From assembly GCF_024703995.1 (NCBI RefSeq), contig NZ_JAMXQV010000001.1, forward strand, positions 186,001 through 250,000: a DNA stretch of 64,000 bases, read 5' to 3'. This document shows positions 41,379 to 50,008 of the stretch, in pieces. The position numbers and the translations under genes were made by a program. The stretch is from Amycolatopsis iheyensis. GTDB lineage: Bacteria; Actinomycetota; Actinomycetes; Mycobacteriales; Pseudonocardiaceae. The notes beneath the pieces are model-generated. The model ran no database searches. It saw only the letters and a list, made by a program, of their open reading frames with translations, and was not told the DNA's origin. Positions within the stretch are counted from its first letter, which is position 1. Each line of letters opens with the position of its first letter.

Positions 41379-42170
41379 GTGAGCAACTCAGTCGCCGTCT
41401 TCGACGTCATCGACGAGGTCATCGCCCCGCTCTCGGCCGAAGTGCCGGAGCGGCCCTCGGTGATGGAGTTTTACGACCCCGAGTTCGAGATCCCGCCGGT
41501 GCTGGCCGACACCGAACCCCGGTTCTCGCGGTCCGAAAGCCGACCTCAGACCCTCGCCGACGAGGTGGAGCAGTACACGCGCTTCGTCGCCGGGATGTCC
41601 GCGATCGGCCTCGCCCCGGGCGGTGAGGTCACGGCCGAGGCGGTGGGGCTGTACCGCGCGCTGCGGGGCGGCTTCATCCGCGGCGTGGTCACGGGCGTCT
41701 TTCCGGCCCGGCAGGAGCCGTGGGAGGTCCGTTTCTTCGGCGACGAGGACTACACCACGGTGCTGCACAAGCTGGGCAACCGCGCGCGGCTGCGGTCGGG
41801 CTTCCTCAGCGAGCTGCCGGGCTGGGTGTTCGACGGCCTGCCCGACCGGCCGCCGGGCCCGGGCACGCAGGTCCGCATCGAGACGGACGCGGGTGGCCTG
41901 ATCCCGCGTGGCTGCGAGCGGGAGGTGGCGCAGATCCGCGAGTGCGCGGCCCGGCCGAGGCTGGGCACGGTGCTGGTGGACCTGGCGGTCCGGAACGCGA
42001 TCCTGGCGGAGTACCCACACGGAGCATTCGGCCTGGTCGACAACGACCTGGGCCGCTACCAGTTCAGCGCGGCGGTGGAGCGAAGCGGCCGCTGGACGGT
42101 GACGTGGGGCCCAGCGTCGCGGAGCACGGCGGAGCAGTGGATCGTCGAGGCGGTGCAGAGCCATGCGTGA
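41379..42170 (+). CDS. EspG-like protein, paralog 2
   Basis: This 263-residue protein has EspG-family features in order: RALRGGFIRGVVTGVF, EVRFFGDEDYTTVLHKLGN, LSELPGWVFDGLPDRPPGPG, RLGTVLVDLAVRN and the C-terminal FGLVDNDLGRYQFSAAVER. It is full length for the family. The GTG at 41379 follows the -10 box by 6 nt. The preceding CTAGGG would be the 5' end, so translation is probably leaderless. Its 3' end overlaps the next small gene by 8 bp, so it leads a three-gene unit. Confidence 0.65.
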   Translation: MSNSVAVFDVIDEVIAPLSAEVPERPSVMEFYDPEFEIPPVLADTEPRFSRSESRPQTLADEVEQYTRFVAGMSAIGLAPGGEVTAEAVGLYRALRGGFIRGVVTGVFPARQEPWEVRFFGDEDYTTVLHKLGNRARLRSGFLSELPGWVFDGLPDRPPGPGTQVRIETDAGGLIPRGCEREVAQIRECAARPRLGTVLVDLAVRNAILAEYPHGAFGLVDNDLGRYQFSAAVERSGRWTVTWGPASRSTAEQWIVEAVQSHA

Positions 42171-42579
42171 GAGCGGAACAGTGGGAGGACGGCCGGTCAG
42201 GACGGAGCTGAACAGGGAGGCGCTCGGTCGAGCGGGCGCGGGCCGGGAAGCTGCGGACCAGGGGGCGGGCTGGGAGCTGGCAGGTGGTGAGGTCGCGGAT
42301 CGGACATTCCCGCCCGCGCCGATGAACCTCACCGTCGGCCAAGCCATCCTCGAGGCCGCCGAGCTGAGTGGCGGCGTTCCCGAACCGCGGCCGACGCCGG
42401 CGGCCAGTCCGGCTGCTCTGCCGGTGGAGGTCTCGGCCTCGCGGGCCTGCCCGGCCGGCAAGCCGCCATCGCGCTCCGCCGGCCCAACCTCCCGCGACAA
42501 CCCCGGCCGGCCCCACGCGAGACCGGACCGAACCGGGCCGGCCAAGCGAGCCGGGGAGGGGGCGCGTAGTCATGCCTGA
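42163..42579 (+). CDS. Small Pro/Ala/Arg-rich protein coupled between two EspG-like genes
   Basis: The 138-residue frame begins inside the end of paralog 2 (8-bp overlap) and ends inside the start of paralog 3 (8-bp overlap). The only ordered-looking part is PMNLTVGQAILEAAELSGGV (about 53-72); the rest is low complexity and probably disordered. No family recognised. Its place between two chaperone-like genes allows a substrate or adaptor role, which is conjecture. Confidence 0.5.
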   Translation: MRESGTVGGRPVRTELNREALGRAGAGREAADQGAGWELAGGEVADRTFPPAPMNLTVGQAILEAAELSGGVPEPRPTPAASPAALPVEVSASRACPAGKPPSRSAGPTSRDNPGRPHARPDRTGPAKRAGEGARSHA

Positions 42580-43363
42580 GCGCACCGCCGCCCGGGAGCT
42601 GCTCGAACTCGCCGCCGGGCCGGTGCTCGACGCCATGCCCGACCGGGAGCCCGTCGACCGGCTCTACAACCCCGATGTCAGCGACCACGACATCCTCGTC
42701 CACGGGCCGGTCTCCGACGATCCCGCCGATCTCGTCGCCGAGGTCGAGCGGCACATCGCCTGGGCCGCCTGGATCGACGGCACTCCCTTCGGCGAGGACG
42801 GCGAGCTCAACGAGATCGGCTTCGAAGTCGTGTCGCTGATGCTGCGTGGCTCGGTCCGCGCCGCGCTGTGCGGGGTCTTCGACGAAGGACCCGAGACCGC
42901 GGACATCCGCTGCTACGCCGACGGCGAACGCGCCTTCATGATGGGCTCGCTGCCCGGGCGCACAGCTATCCACCTCGCCGACTTCGAGGACCTGCCGGAG
43001 ATGCTCGTCGCGGAGCTGCCGGAAGCCCCGTTCGGCGCCTCGCCGCGGGCGATCTGGCTGACCGTCGACGACGACGGCCTCGTCGGCGACGGCCAGGACG
43101 ACGACGTCGGCGCCATGCGGGAGCTGCTCGCGCGCCCCCGGTCCGGCACCGCGGTGCTCGACATGCTCGCCTTCGGCGGGCTCTGCGCCGAGTTCCCCGA
43201 CCACGGGTTCGTCCTGGTCGACACCGACCTGGGCCGCTTCGCGCTCGCCGCCCTCGACCGCGGGGACGGCCGGCGGCAGCTGGTCCTGAGTCCCTTCAGC
43301 CGCGAGATGCTGCGCGACTGGTGCCGGAAGATGATCGACCTCGGGCAGGAGGAGGTGCCCTGA
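42572..43363 (+). CDS. EspG-like protein, paralog 3
   Basis: This 263-residue protein is colinear with paralog 2: SLMLRGSVRAALCGVFDEGP, DIRCYADGERAFMMGSLPG, LVAELPEAPFGASPRAIWL, RSGTAVLDMLAFGG and the C-terminal FVLVDTDLGRFALAALDRG motif. It starts at ATG 42572 with GGGGAGG upstream. It has no LexA/PafBC array of its own and is presumably expressed from the promoter of paralog 2. It is more acidic in its N-terminal third (DREPVDRLYNPDVSDHDILV). Confidence 0.65.
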   Translation: MPERTAARELLELAAGPVLDAMPDREPVDRLYNPDVSDHDILVHGPVSDDPADLVAEVERHIAWAAWIDGTPFGEDGELNEIGFEVVSLMLRGSVRAALCGVFDEGPETADIRCYADGERAFMMGSLPGRTAIHLADFEDLPEMLVAELPEAPFGASPRAIWLTVDDDGLVGDGQDDDVGAMRELLARPRSGTAVLDMLAFGGLCAEFPDHGFVLVDTDLGRFALAALDRGDGRRQLVLSPFSREMLRDWCRKMIDLGQEEVP

Positions 43364-43619
43364 ACTGGCCATCCGCCGGCCAGCGACTGGCCACTACGCC
43401 ATGTGCCCGCCGAAAGTGACTGTGAGAGGTCTCACTACGATCCGTCACCATTGGCGGTCGACCGGACCACCGGCGGACTGGACACTGCAGTGGGTTCGGG
43501 CACGGGCTTGCGCTGCGTGACCGTCCCTCCACAGCAGACAAAGCCTTTGGGCGGATGCGTTATCCGCCATCGTCGCTACCCTGGAAAGGCGAGGACATTC
43601 CGTAGTGAGGTGGTCACCA

Positions 43620-44246
43620 ATGAGCGCGAACGGTGAGGCTCCCTTCTTCAATGCCCCCGAGCTCACTCAGCGCGACGGCACGCTGTCCGGCACATCCGGC
43701 GAAATGTTCGCCGACCCGGTGTCCGGACTGGTCACGGCCGATCCCGAGCCACGCACCGCGGTGGCTAATGGCCACGAGCCCGCCCCGATCCCGGTGGCCG
43801 GGCCGGTGCAGCACGACGAGGAGGCCGTGCGTCGGATGGTCGAAGAGACCCTCCGTGAAGAGGGCGAAGCCGGGGTGAAGGCTCCGGAGTCGATCCCGCC
43901 GGCGGGCACGACGGGCACGGTCGGCGACAACGCGGCGCCGCCACTCGGAGTGCTGCCGCGGCAGCGGAACCGGCAGCGGACGTGGCCCACCCGGCCACCG
44001 CAGCTGCTCAGGGCCGTCCGCCAGCAACCGCCGGCCGAGGACGACTTCGACGAAGACCTCGAGGTGGTGCCCGTCAAGCGGCGGAAGCTGCCGAAGATGC
44101 CGTCGATGTCGATGCCGGCGTTCAACCGGCCGTCGTCGAGCGCGGCGGGCGTGATGCTCGCGGTCATGCTGCTCATCGTGTTCGGTTTCGTCGCCATCGA
44201 GATGGTTTCCAGCCTGGTCAGCAGCGTGACCGGACTGTTCGACTAG
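43620..44246 (+). CDS. C-terminally membrane-anchored acidic protein, unknown function
   Basis: The 208-residue protein has a long polar, Pro/Glu-rich cytoplasmic part with a basic stretch (VPVKRRKLPKMPSMSMPAF), then one transmembrane helix near the C-terminus (AAGVMLAVMLLIVFGFVAIE) and a short tail. ATG at 43620 follows GAGGTGG. Position between the EspG-like genes and the tmk/holB operon does not tell its role. No family recognised. Confidence 0.65.
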   Translation: MSANGEAPFFNAPELTQRDGTLSGTSGEMFADPVSGLVTADPEPRTAVANGHEPAPIPVAGPVQHDEEAVRRMVEETLREEGEAGVKAPESIPPAGTTGTVGDNAAPPLGVLPRQRNRQRTWPTRPPQLLRAVRQQPPAEDDFDEDLEVVPVKRRKLPKMPSMSMPAFNRPSSSAAGVMLAVMLLIVFGFVAIEMVSSLVSSVTGLFD

Positions 44247-44394
44247 CGTTCGCTCGCTGTTCCCCACCCCACCGGGACCTCGGGGTCGTCCGCGAGGCAA
44301 GGGCCGATCGGGCTACCCTGACTTCACGGTCGGGCTACCTCACGAGGGCGTCCGGCACCACGGTGACTAGTGGGGTGGGCGTATCAGCGAGGGC

Positions 44395-46551
44395 GTGCGA
44401 TCGGTACCCGGGGCCGGCCCGGGCAGCTCGTCGGGTGCTGAGGCGTCCACGATCAACCGGGTCCGGCGGGTGCTGGCGATCAAACCGTTCCGGCGCCTCT
44501 GGGGCGTCACGTACCTGTGCAGCGTGGCCGACTGGCTGAACATCCTGGCCCTCACCGGCCTGGCCACGAAGCTCACGGACAACTACTTCGCCCAGAACTT
44601 CGCGTTCGTCGGCGTGGTGCTGACCGGCCTGGCGCCCGGGCTGCTGTTCGCGCCGGTCGGCGGGTTGCTCGCGGACCGGTTCGACCGCCGCAAGGTGATG
44701 GTGGTCGCCGACCTGCTGCGGTGCGGCTTCCTGCTGTCCATCGCGATCGTCAGCGCGCCCTGGTGGCTGCTCGCCGGGAACTTCCTCGTCGGCTGCGCGT
44801 CGAGCATGTGGATCCCCTCGAAAGAGGCGGCGGTCCCGAACCTGCTCCGCCGGCCCGACCAGGTCGAAACGGCCAACCAGCTCGGCATGGTGATGACCTA
44901 CGGCCTCGCCGTCGTCACCGCGGCCGGCGCGAACGCCGTCATCACCGGCGTCAACACGACCTTCCACCTGTTCCCCGGCGACCCGAGCCTCAACATCGCG
45001 AAGCTCGTCGTCATCATCACCGGCCTGCTCTACCTGGCCAGCGCGATCCTCATCGCCACCCGCATCCCCGAGCTTTCGCTGCGCAACGTCCACGCGACGC
45101 CGGAGCAGAAGGTCAAGCAGGCCGACGAGGAGAAGCTCGGCATCGGCGCGATGATCGCCGACGGCTTCCGGTTCATCCGCAGCACGCCGCTCGTGCGCGG
45201 GCTGCTGGTGGGCGCGTTCGGCGCGTTCGTCGCGGGCGGCGCCGTGATCGGCTCGGCCAAGCCGTACTCCTCGAGCCTGCTCGCCGGTGACTCGGCGTTC
45301 AGCCTGCTGGTCCTGGCCGTCTTCCTCGGCCTCGCCACCGGCATGGCGTTCGCGCCCAAGCTCGCCCGCCGGCTCCCGCACGACCGGCTGTTCGGGCTTT
45401 CGATCGTCGCGGCCGCGATCTCGCTGTTCTTCGTGGCGCTGTCGCCGCACCTGGCCATCTCGCTGATCGCCGTGGTGCTGGTCGGGGTCTGCGCCGGCAC
45501 CGCGTTCCTCACCGGCGTGACGATCATCGGCTCGCGCGTCGAAGACGCCATCCGCGGCCGGATCAACGCGATCTACCAGCTGATGATGAAGCTGGTGCTG
45601 TTCGGCACCACGGTCACCGTGCCGCTGATCGTCGGCGCGGTGCAGCGGCACACGATCACCGTCTGGGGCAGCCCGCTCACCATCGACGGCACCCGCCCGG
45701 TGATGCTCGGAGGCGCCGCGATCGCGCTGGTCGCGGGCCTGTTCGCGTACCGGCAGATGGACGACAAGCGCACCGAGCCGATCCTGTCCGACCTGCGCAA
45801 CGCGCTGCGCCGCTCGCCGCGGCGCGTCAACGGCTTCCTGATCGCCGTCGAGGGCACCACCGCGATCAACACCGCGATCCAGGCCGTCAACCTCGCCGAC
45901 TGGATGCGCGGCGGCACCCGGCCGGTCGTGGTCGCCGCCGACCCCGCGCTCGACGACAAGCGGCTCACCGCGCTCGTCTCCGGCGCTTCGCTGACCGGGG
46001 CGCGCGCTCAGGCGCTGGCCGCGGCCGCGGTGCGGGCGGACATCGTCGAGCGGCACGTCCAGCCGGCGCTCGACGCCGGTTCGGTCGTGGTGATGGAGCG
46101 GTTCGTCGACTCGCCGCTGGCGCACCTGTCCGCCGTCGCGGGGCTCGACAGCGACGAGCTCGAAGGCCTCGCCGACTGGGCGACCGGGCGGCTGCGGCCC
46201 GACCTGACCGTCCTGCTCGACTCGGCCCCGAACGGCGCGCCGCGCGACCGGTCGAGCACGATGAACGACCAGTGGCGCGTCCAGCACCTGCTCACCGAGA
46301 TGGCCGCCGCCGACCCGGACCGGTACGTCGTGGTCGACGCGGACGGCACCGACGTCGAGGTCGCCGAGCGCATCCGCACCGCGCTGCGCGCCGTGTTCGT
46401 CGGCCGCCTGTCCGCTCTCGCGCCGACGGCTGCCGTGCCCACCACCGAGCTCCCGTCGACCACCGGCCTGCCGGCGACGGACCAGCCGTCCACGCTGCCC
46501 CTGGACCTCGAAGACACCGTCCCGGAAGAGCCTCGCGTGGAGGCGAAGTGA
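44395..46551 (+). CDS. MFS transporter fused to a thymidylate-kinase-like domain (P-loop lost)
   Basis: The 718-residue protein has an N-terminal MFS domain with 12 segments (about 30-440; signature GGLLADRFDRRKVMVVADLL) and a C-terminal domain (about 475-670) colinear with dTMP kinase, including ERFVDSPLAHLSA in place of the DRY(I/V)DSSLAYQ motif. The kinase P-loop should read EGxDGxGKST; here it is VEGTTAINTAIQ, with neither GK nor ST, so ATP binding is probably lost. The fusion with MFS at this place (next to holB and topA) is also known in Streptomyces. It ends with a low-complexity tail. The GTG start is at 44395, and its stop overlaps holB (GTGA). Confidence 0.85.
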   Translation: MRSVPGAGPGSSSGAEASTINRVRRVLAIKPFRRLWGVTYLCSVADWLNILALTGLATKLTDNYFAQNFAFVGVVLTGLAPGLLFAPVGGLLADRFDRRKVMVVADLLRCGFLLSIAIVSAPWWLLAGNFLVGCASSMWIPSKEAAVPNLLRRPDQVETANQLGMVMTYGLAVVTAAGANAVITGVNTTFHLFPGDPSLNIAKLVVIITGLLYLASAILIATRIPELSLRNVHATPEQKVKQADEEKLGIGAMIADGFRFIRSTPLVRGLLVGAFGAFVAGGAVIGSAKPYSSSLLAGDSAFSLLVLAVFLGLATGMAFAPKLARRLPHDRLFGLSIVAAAISLFFVALSPHLAISLIAVVLVGVCAGTAFLTGVTIIGSRVEDAIRGRINAIYQLMMKLVLFGTTVTVPLIVGAVQRHTITVWGSPLTIDGTRPVMLGGAAIALVAGLFAYRQMDDKRTEPILSDLRNALRRSPRRVNGFLIAVEGTTAINTAIQAVNLADWMRGGTRPVVVAADPALDDKRLTALVSGASLTGARAQALAAAAVRADIVERHVQPALDAGSVVVMERFVDSPLAHLSAVAGLDSDELEGLADWATGRLRPDLTVLLDSAPNGAPRDRSSTMNDQWRVQHLLTEMAAADPDRYVVVDADGTDVEVAERIRTALRAVFVGRLSALAPTAAVPTTELPSTTGLPATDQPSTLPLDLEDTVPEEPRVEAK

Positions 46552-47753
46552 CGACGACCGAGCGCATCGGCGTCTGGAATCAGGTGGTCGGGCAGGAAAG
46601 CGCGGTCGAAACGCTGACCGCGGCCGCGTCGGCCGCCGCGAAGATCATCGCCGGCGAACCCGCTCCGCCCGGGGCGATGACGCACGCCTGGCTGCTCACC
46701 GGCCCACCCGGGTCCGGTCGCTCGGTGGCCGCGCGCACGTTCGCCGCGGCCCTGCAGTGCAGCACCGGCACCGGCTGCGACGCCTGCCCGGGCTGCCACA
46801 CGACGATGGCGGGCACGCACGCCGACGTCCGGCTCGTGGTGCCGGAAGGCCTGTCCATCTCGGTCGCCGAGATGCGCGCGCTGGTCCAGGCGGCCGCGCG
46901 CCGGCCGACCACCGGCAACTGGCAGGTCGTCATCATCGAGGACGCCGACCGGCTCACCGAAGGGGCGTCGAACGCCCTGCTGAAGGCCGTCGAGGAGCCG
47001 CCGGACCGCACGGTGTTCCTGTTGTGCGCGCCGTCGGACCACCCCGAGGACGTCTCGGTGACGATCCGTTCGCGCTGCCGCCTGGTGACGCTGCGGACGC
47101 CGCCGCCGGGGGCGATCGCGGACGTGCTGGTGCGCCGGGACCACGTCGATCCCGAGCGCGCGCAGTGGGCGGCTTCCGTGTGCGGTGGTCACGTCGGCCG
47201 CGCCCGCCGGCTGGCCACGGACGAGGCCGCCCGGCAGCGGCGCGCCACCGTGCTGCGGATCCCGCTCGGCCTGCGCCGGCCCAGCGACGTCTTCACGTGC
47301 GCCGACCAGCTGATCAGCGCGGCCGAAGCCGACGCGGGCGAGGCGAGCAAGTCCCGCGACGAGGACGAGCGCAACGAGCTGCGGACGGCGATGGGCGGCG
47401 ACGGCGTCGGCAAGGGCGTCGCGGGCGCCAAGCGGGCCGCCGAGGCCGCGGTGAAGCAGCTCGAGAAGAAGCAGAAGTCCCGCGCGACGCGCACCCAGCG
47501 CGACACGCTCGACCTCGCCCTGATCGACCTGGCGGCCTTCTACCGCGACGTCCTGGTGACGAGCACCCGCTCCGGCGCGACGCTCAACCACCCGGACCAC
47601 GCCGACCAGATCGCCGAAGCGGCGTCGTCGTGGACGGCGGAGTCGACGCTGCGCCGCCTCGAAGCGGTGCTGGAGTGCCGCGACGCGATCGACCTGAACG
47701 TGAAGCCGCGCATCGCCGTCGAGGCGATGGTCACGACGCTTCGCCAGGGCTGA
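46548..47753 (+). CDS. holB: DNA polymerase III subunit delta'
   Basis: The 401-residue clamp-loader subunit has an AAA+ N-terminal module with LLTGPPGSGRSVAARTFA (Arg in place of the Walker A Lys, common for delta'), a Cys4 zinc motif CSTGTGCDACPGCH, and ISVAEMRALVQAAARRP. The sensor region is NALLKAVEEPPDRTVFLLCA and SVTIRSRCR. It works with DnaX and delta to load the sliding clamp. The GTG start overlaps the tmk stop. A hairpin terminator follows at once. Confidence 0.93.
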   Translation: MTTTERIGVWNQVVGQESAVETLTAAASAAAKIIAGEPAPPGAMTHAWLLTGPPGSGRSVAARTFAAALQCSTGTGCDACPGCHTTMAGTHADVRLVVPEGLSISVAEMRALVQAAARRPTTGNWQVVIIEDADRLTEGASNALLKAVEEPPDRTVFLLCAPSDHPEDVSVTIRSRCRLVTLRTPPPGAIADVLVRRDHVDPERAQWAASVCGGHVGRARRLATDEAARQRRATVLRIPLGLRRPSDVFTCADQLISAAEADAGEASKSRDEDERNELRTAMGGDGVGKGVAGAKRAAEAAVKQLEKKQKSRATRTQRDTLDLALIDLAAFYRDVLVTSTRSGATLNHPDHADQIAEAASSWTAESTLRRLEAVLECRDAIDLNVKPRIAVEAMVTTLRQG

Positions 47754-47761
47754 AGACGAAA

Positions 47762-47790
47762 GAGCCCGCCGGAAACGTCCCGGCGGGCTC
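47762..47790. terminator. Terminator between holB and the convergent surface-protein gene
   Basis: GAGCCCGCCGG (47762-47772) and CCGGCGGGCTC (47780-47790) form a perfect 11-bp stem with a 7-nt loop, serving both strands. Confidence 0.8.
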
Positions 47791-47806
47791 CTTCACACCC
47801 CTCGGC

Positions 47807-49471
47807 TCACTCCCGCGGCCGCGGTGACGGCTTGAACGGCTTTTCCTCGACCGCCATGGCCAGCGGACGACGTCGCGTGCCCGGCATCGCGGCCACCATG
47901 ACCACGCCGAGCAGCAGCATCGCCGTACCCGACCAGAACAGCGGCACGGTGTCGTACGCGCCACCGGTGTAGGCGAGGTTCTTCACCGGGCCCTTCGGCG
48001 CCTGACCGCCCGCGGGCGGCGTCGTCGTGCTCCCGCAGACCACACCGCCGGTCGGCGCGTACGCCCGCGCCACCTGCTCGCCGAGCGACAGCTGCGCGAG
48101 CGACGACGGCAGGTTCTTCGCCTGGTCGTCCGGCAGCAGGCTCTTGAGCTTCGTCGTCGGCAGCAGCTGCAGGTCGAACAGCCGCGCCGACGCACCCAGC
48201 TGGAAGCCCTTGAACGGCGTGGTCATGTTCGCGGACTTCTGGTCCAGCCCGGCGATGCTGAGGCGCAGCACGCCGAGGTCGAGCACCTTGCCCGCGGTGT
48301 CGCCGACCTGCTGCAGCGGCCCGGTGGCCGGGGCCAGCAGACCGCCGACCACCGGCAGGTCCTTGAGCGCGCCGAACTGGTCGCTGAGGGGCTTCAAGGG
48401 CAGCCCGATGGGGATGTCCTTGGTCGGGTGCGCCGCGTCCAACGTGTACAGCGTCTTGCCGTTCGCGGCGATGGTCAGCACCGGCGCGGTGTAGTCCACT
48501 TTGGACGTCTTCGCGTCGCCGGTGGAGGTCACCTTGAGCGTCGGCTGGCTGACCACCTTGATGCTCAGCGCCAGCGGCGTGTCCTTGAGGATCTCGATGT
48601 CCGCGGCCTGCAGCGTCGACGTCGACTGCACGGCCTTGTTCTTCGAGCCCGGGATGTCGACCAGCTTCACCTGCGAACGCGACGACAGCGCGTTCGGCAG
48701 GCTCAGCAGCGAACCGCTGCCGGAGGCCGCGGTCTGCCCGCCGCCCTGCAGCAGGCCGCCGAGGCTCTGCAGCCCCTTGGTGAGGTCGAAGCCGCTGGCC
48801 AGCGTGCTCGGGTCGAGCTTCGGCTTGAGGGCGTCCAGGCCGAGGTTCGGCATCGACGGGATGACGTTCAGCAGCGACAGGCTCGCCAACGCCGTGCTGG
48901 CGTCGGCGATGGTGTCGACGCACGGGCCGAGCGTCGGGCTCCAGCGCGCGTGGGCGCTGCCGGTCAGCCCGCTGATGTTGAGCAGCGGGTTCTGCGGCGC
49001 GCTGAGGCCGCCACTGATCGGCTGCGGGTTGTCCGGCAGGGCGGTCTGCACGACGCTGCCCGGCGTCTGCGGCGCGTTCCCGCCGATCGACAGCCCGAAC
49101 GGCGACGCCTGCGCGATCGCCTTCTCGTAGCTCAGGTAGGCGTCGGAGTTGGCCGACGCGTTGGACAGGCCCATGCCGGCCTCGAGCGCGGACTGCTTCG
49201 GCAGCGTGTCCCCGAACCCGGGCAGGATGGTGTGGGTCGGCACGGCGTTGGGCAGCAGCCGGATGATCCCGAGCGCGGTCCCCGCATCCCCGACGGCCTG
49301 CCCCAGCGGCTGCGGCCCGATGGGCGCCGAGATCGGCGCCTGCCCGGAGCTGGCCGGCTGCGGGATCGGCGTGGTGGGGTAGGTGGGATCGGCGTTCGCG
49401 GGCGCCGCGCTGAGCAGGACCAACGCCGCGGCCGCCGGCAGGGCCACCGAACGGGGCAGTCTTCGCCGCAT
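47807..49471 (-). CDS. Secreted surface protein with LAxTG sortase motif
   Basis: The 554-residue protein has a signal peptide (MRRRLPRSVALPAAAALVLL, cleavage near ANA). The long ectodomain is rich in Leu/Ser/Pro and contains repeated short amphipathic segments. It ends KNLAYTGG, a hydrophobic helix (PLFWSGTAMLLLGVVMVAA) and an Arg-rich tail. LAxTG followed by helix and basic tail is the class E sortase signal of high-GC Gram-positives, so the protein is probably wall-anchored. I use ATG at 49471 (GGAGG upstream), not the frame start at 49519. No known domain in the ectodomain. Confidence 0.8.
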   Translation of the reverse strand: MRRRLPRSVALPAAAALVLLSAAPANADPTYPTTPIPQPASSGQAPISAPIGPQPLGQAVGDAGTALGIIRLLPNAVPTHTILPGFGDTLPKQSALEAGMGLSNASANSDAYLSYEKAIAQASPFGLSIGGNAPQTPGSVVQTALPDNPQPISGGLSAPQNPLLNISGLTGSAHARWSPTLGPCVDTIADASTALASLSLLNVIPSMPNLGLDALKPKLDPSTLASGFDLTKGLQSLGGLLQGGGQTAASGSGSLLSLPNALSSRSQVKLVDIPGSKNKAVQSTSTLQAADIEILKDTPLALSIKVVSQPTLKVTSTGDAKTSKVDYTAPVLTIAANGKTLYTLDAAHPTKDIPIGLPLKPLSDQFGALKDLPVVGGLLAPATGPLQQVGDTAGKVLDLGVLRLSIAGLDQKSANMTTPFKGFQLGASARLFDLQLLPTTKLKSLLPDDQAKNLPSSLAQLSLGEQVARAYAPTGGVVCGSTTTPPAGGQAPKGPVKNLAYTGGAYDTVPLFWSGTAMLLLGVVMVAAMPGTRRRPLAMAVEEKPFKPSPRPRE

Positions 49472-49604
49472 GTGCCAGAGCCTCCAGATAGGTCGACCGG
49501 GGAGTGAGACCGACGTCATAGGGCCCTAACGACAGTCCCCCGGGAAAGTGACGCGCACAGCCTCCGCTACACTTGCTATCGTCGCCAGCGCGAGCCGGAG
49601 ACAT

Positions 49605-49678
49605 GCCGCCTTAGCTCAGTCGGCCAGAGCGATTCACTCGTAATGAATAGGTCAGGGGTTCGATTCCCCTAGGCGGCT
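49605..49678 (+). tRNA. tRNA-Thr (anticodon CGT)
   Basis: The acceptor stem GCCGCCT (49605-49611) pairs with AGGCGGC (49671-49677). The anticodon arm ATTCA-CTCGTAA-TGAAT gives anticodon CGT, reading ACG Thr codons. The T arm is AGGGG-TTCGATT-CCCCT. No CCA is encoded. The 3' part from 49637 is repeated at 59159, so this gene is the integration site of the island that follows. Confidence 0.95.
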
Positions 49679-49721
49679 CCGCAGGTCAGGCCCCATCCGA
49701 GACTCCTCGGGTGGGGCCTGA
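49637..49721 (+). repeat. attL-type direct repeat (tRNA-Thr 3' half plus terminator hairpin)
   Basis: These 85 bp recur at 59159-59243 with four mismatches. They include the 3' half of tRNA-Thr and the hairpin TCAGGCCCCA...TGGGGCCTGA (49686-49721), which is the likely tRNA terminator. Confidence 0.85.
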
Positions 49722-50008
49722 CTCGTCTGGTGGGTGACTAAGTGGGTGACTGAGACGCCTGGCGGTGGGCGAAGAAAGTTCCGTAGGTTCACCCGTCACG
49801 GGGAACCTCCATCGTCGCGGCCGCCCTGCTCCGCTGACTCTCGCGGAGGTGTCAGCTGCTGGCGCCGCACCTTGACTTGTGGGTGTGTCGCACGCAGTAC
49901 GCGGTGGCGAGCCGACTCCGTAGCGTTGGTATCACAACTGAGGTTGTCCACGACAGTAAGAATGGTGGGTGACCGCGCGGAGGTGCGGGCGAGGTGGAAG
50001 GAACTGAG
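49722..50008. other. Left flank of the island before the NTPase gene
   Basis: The first part, to about 49795, keeps partial similarity to the chromosomal flank at 59244-59305 (shared AGAAAGTTCCGNAGGTTCA). No gene is visible. Confidence 0.4.
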
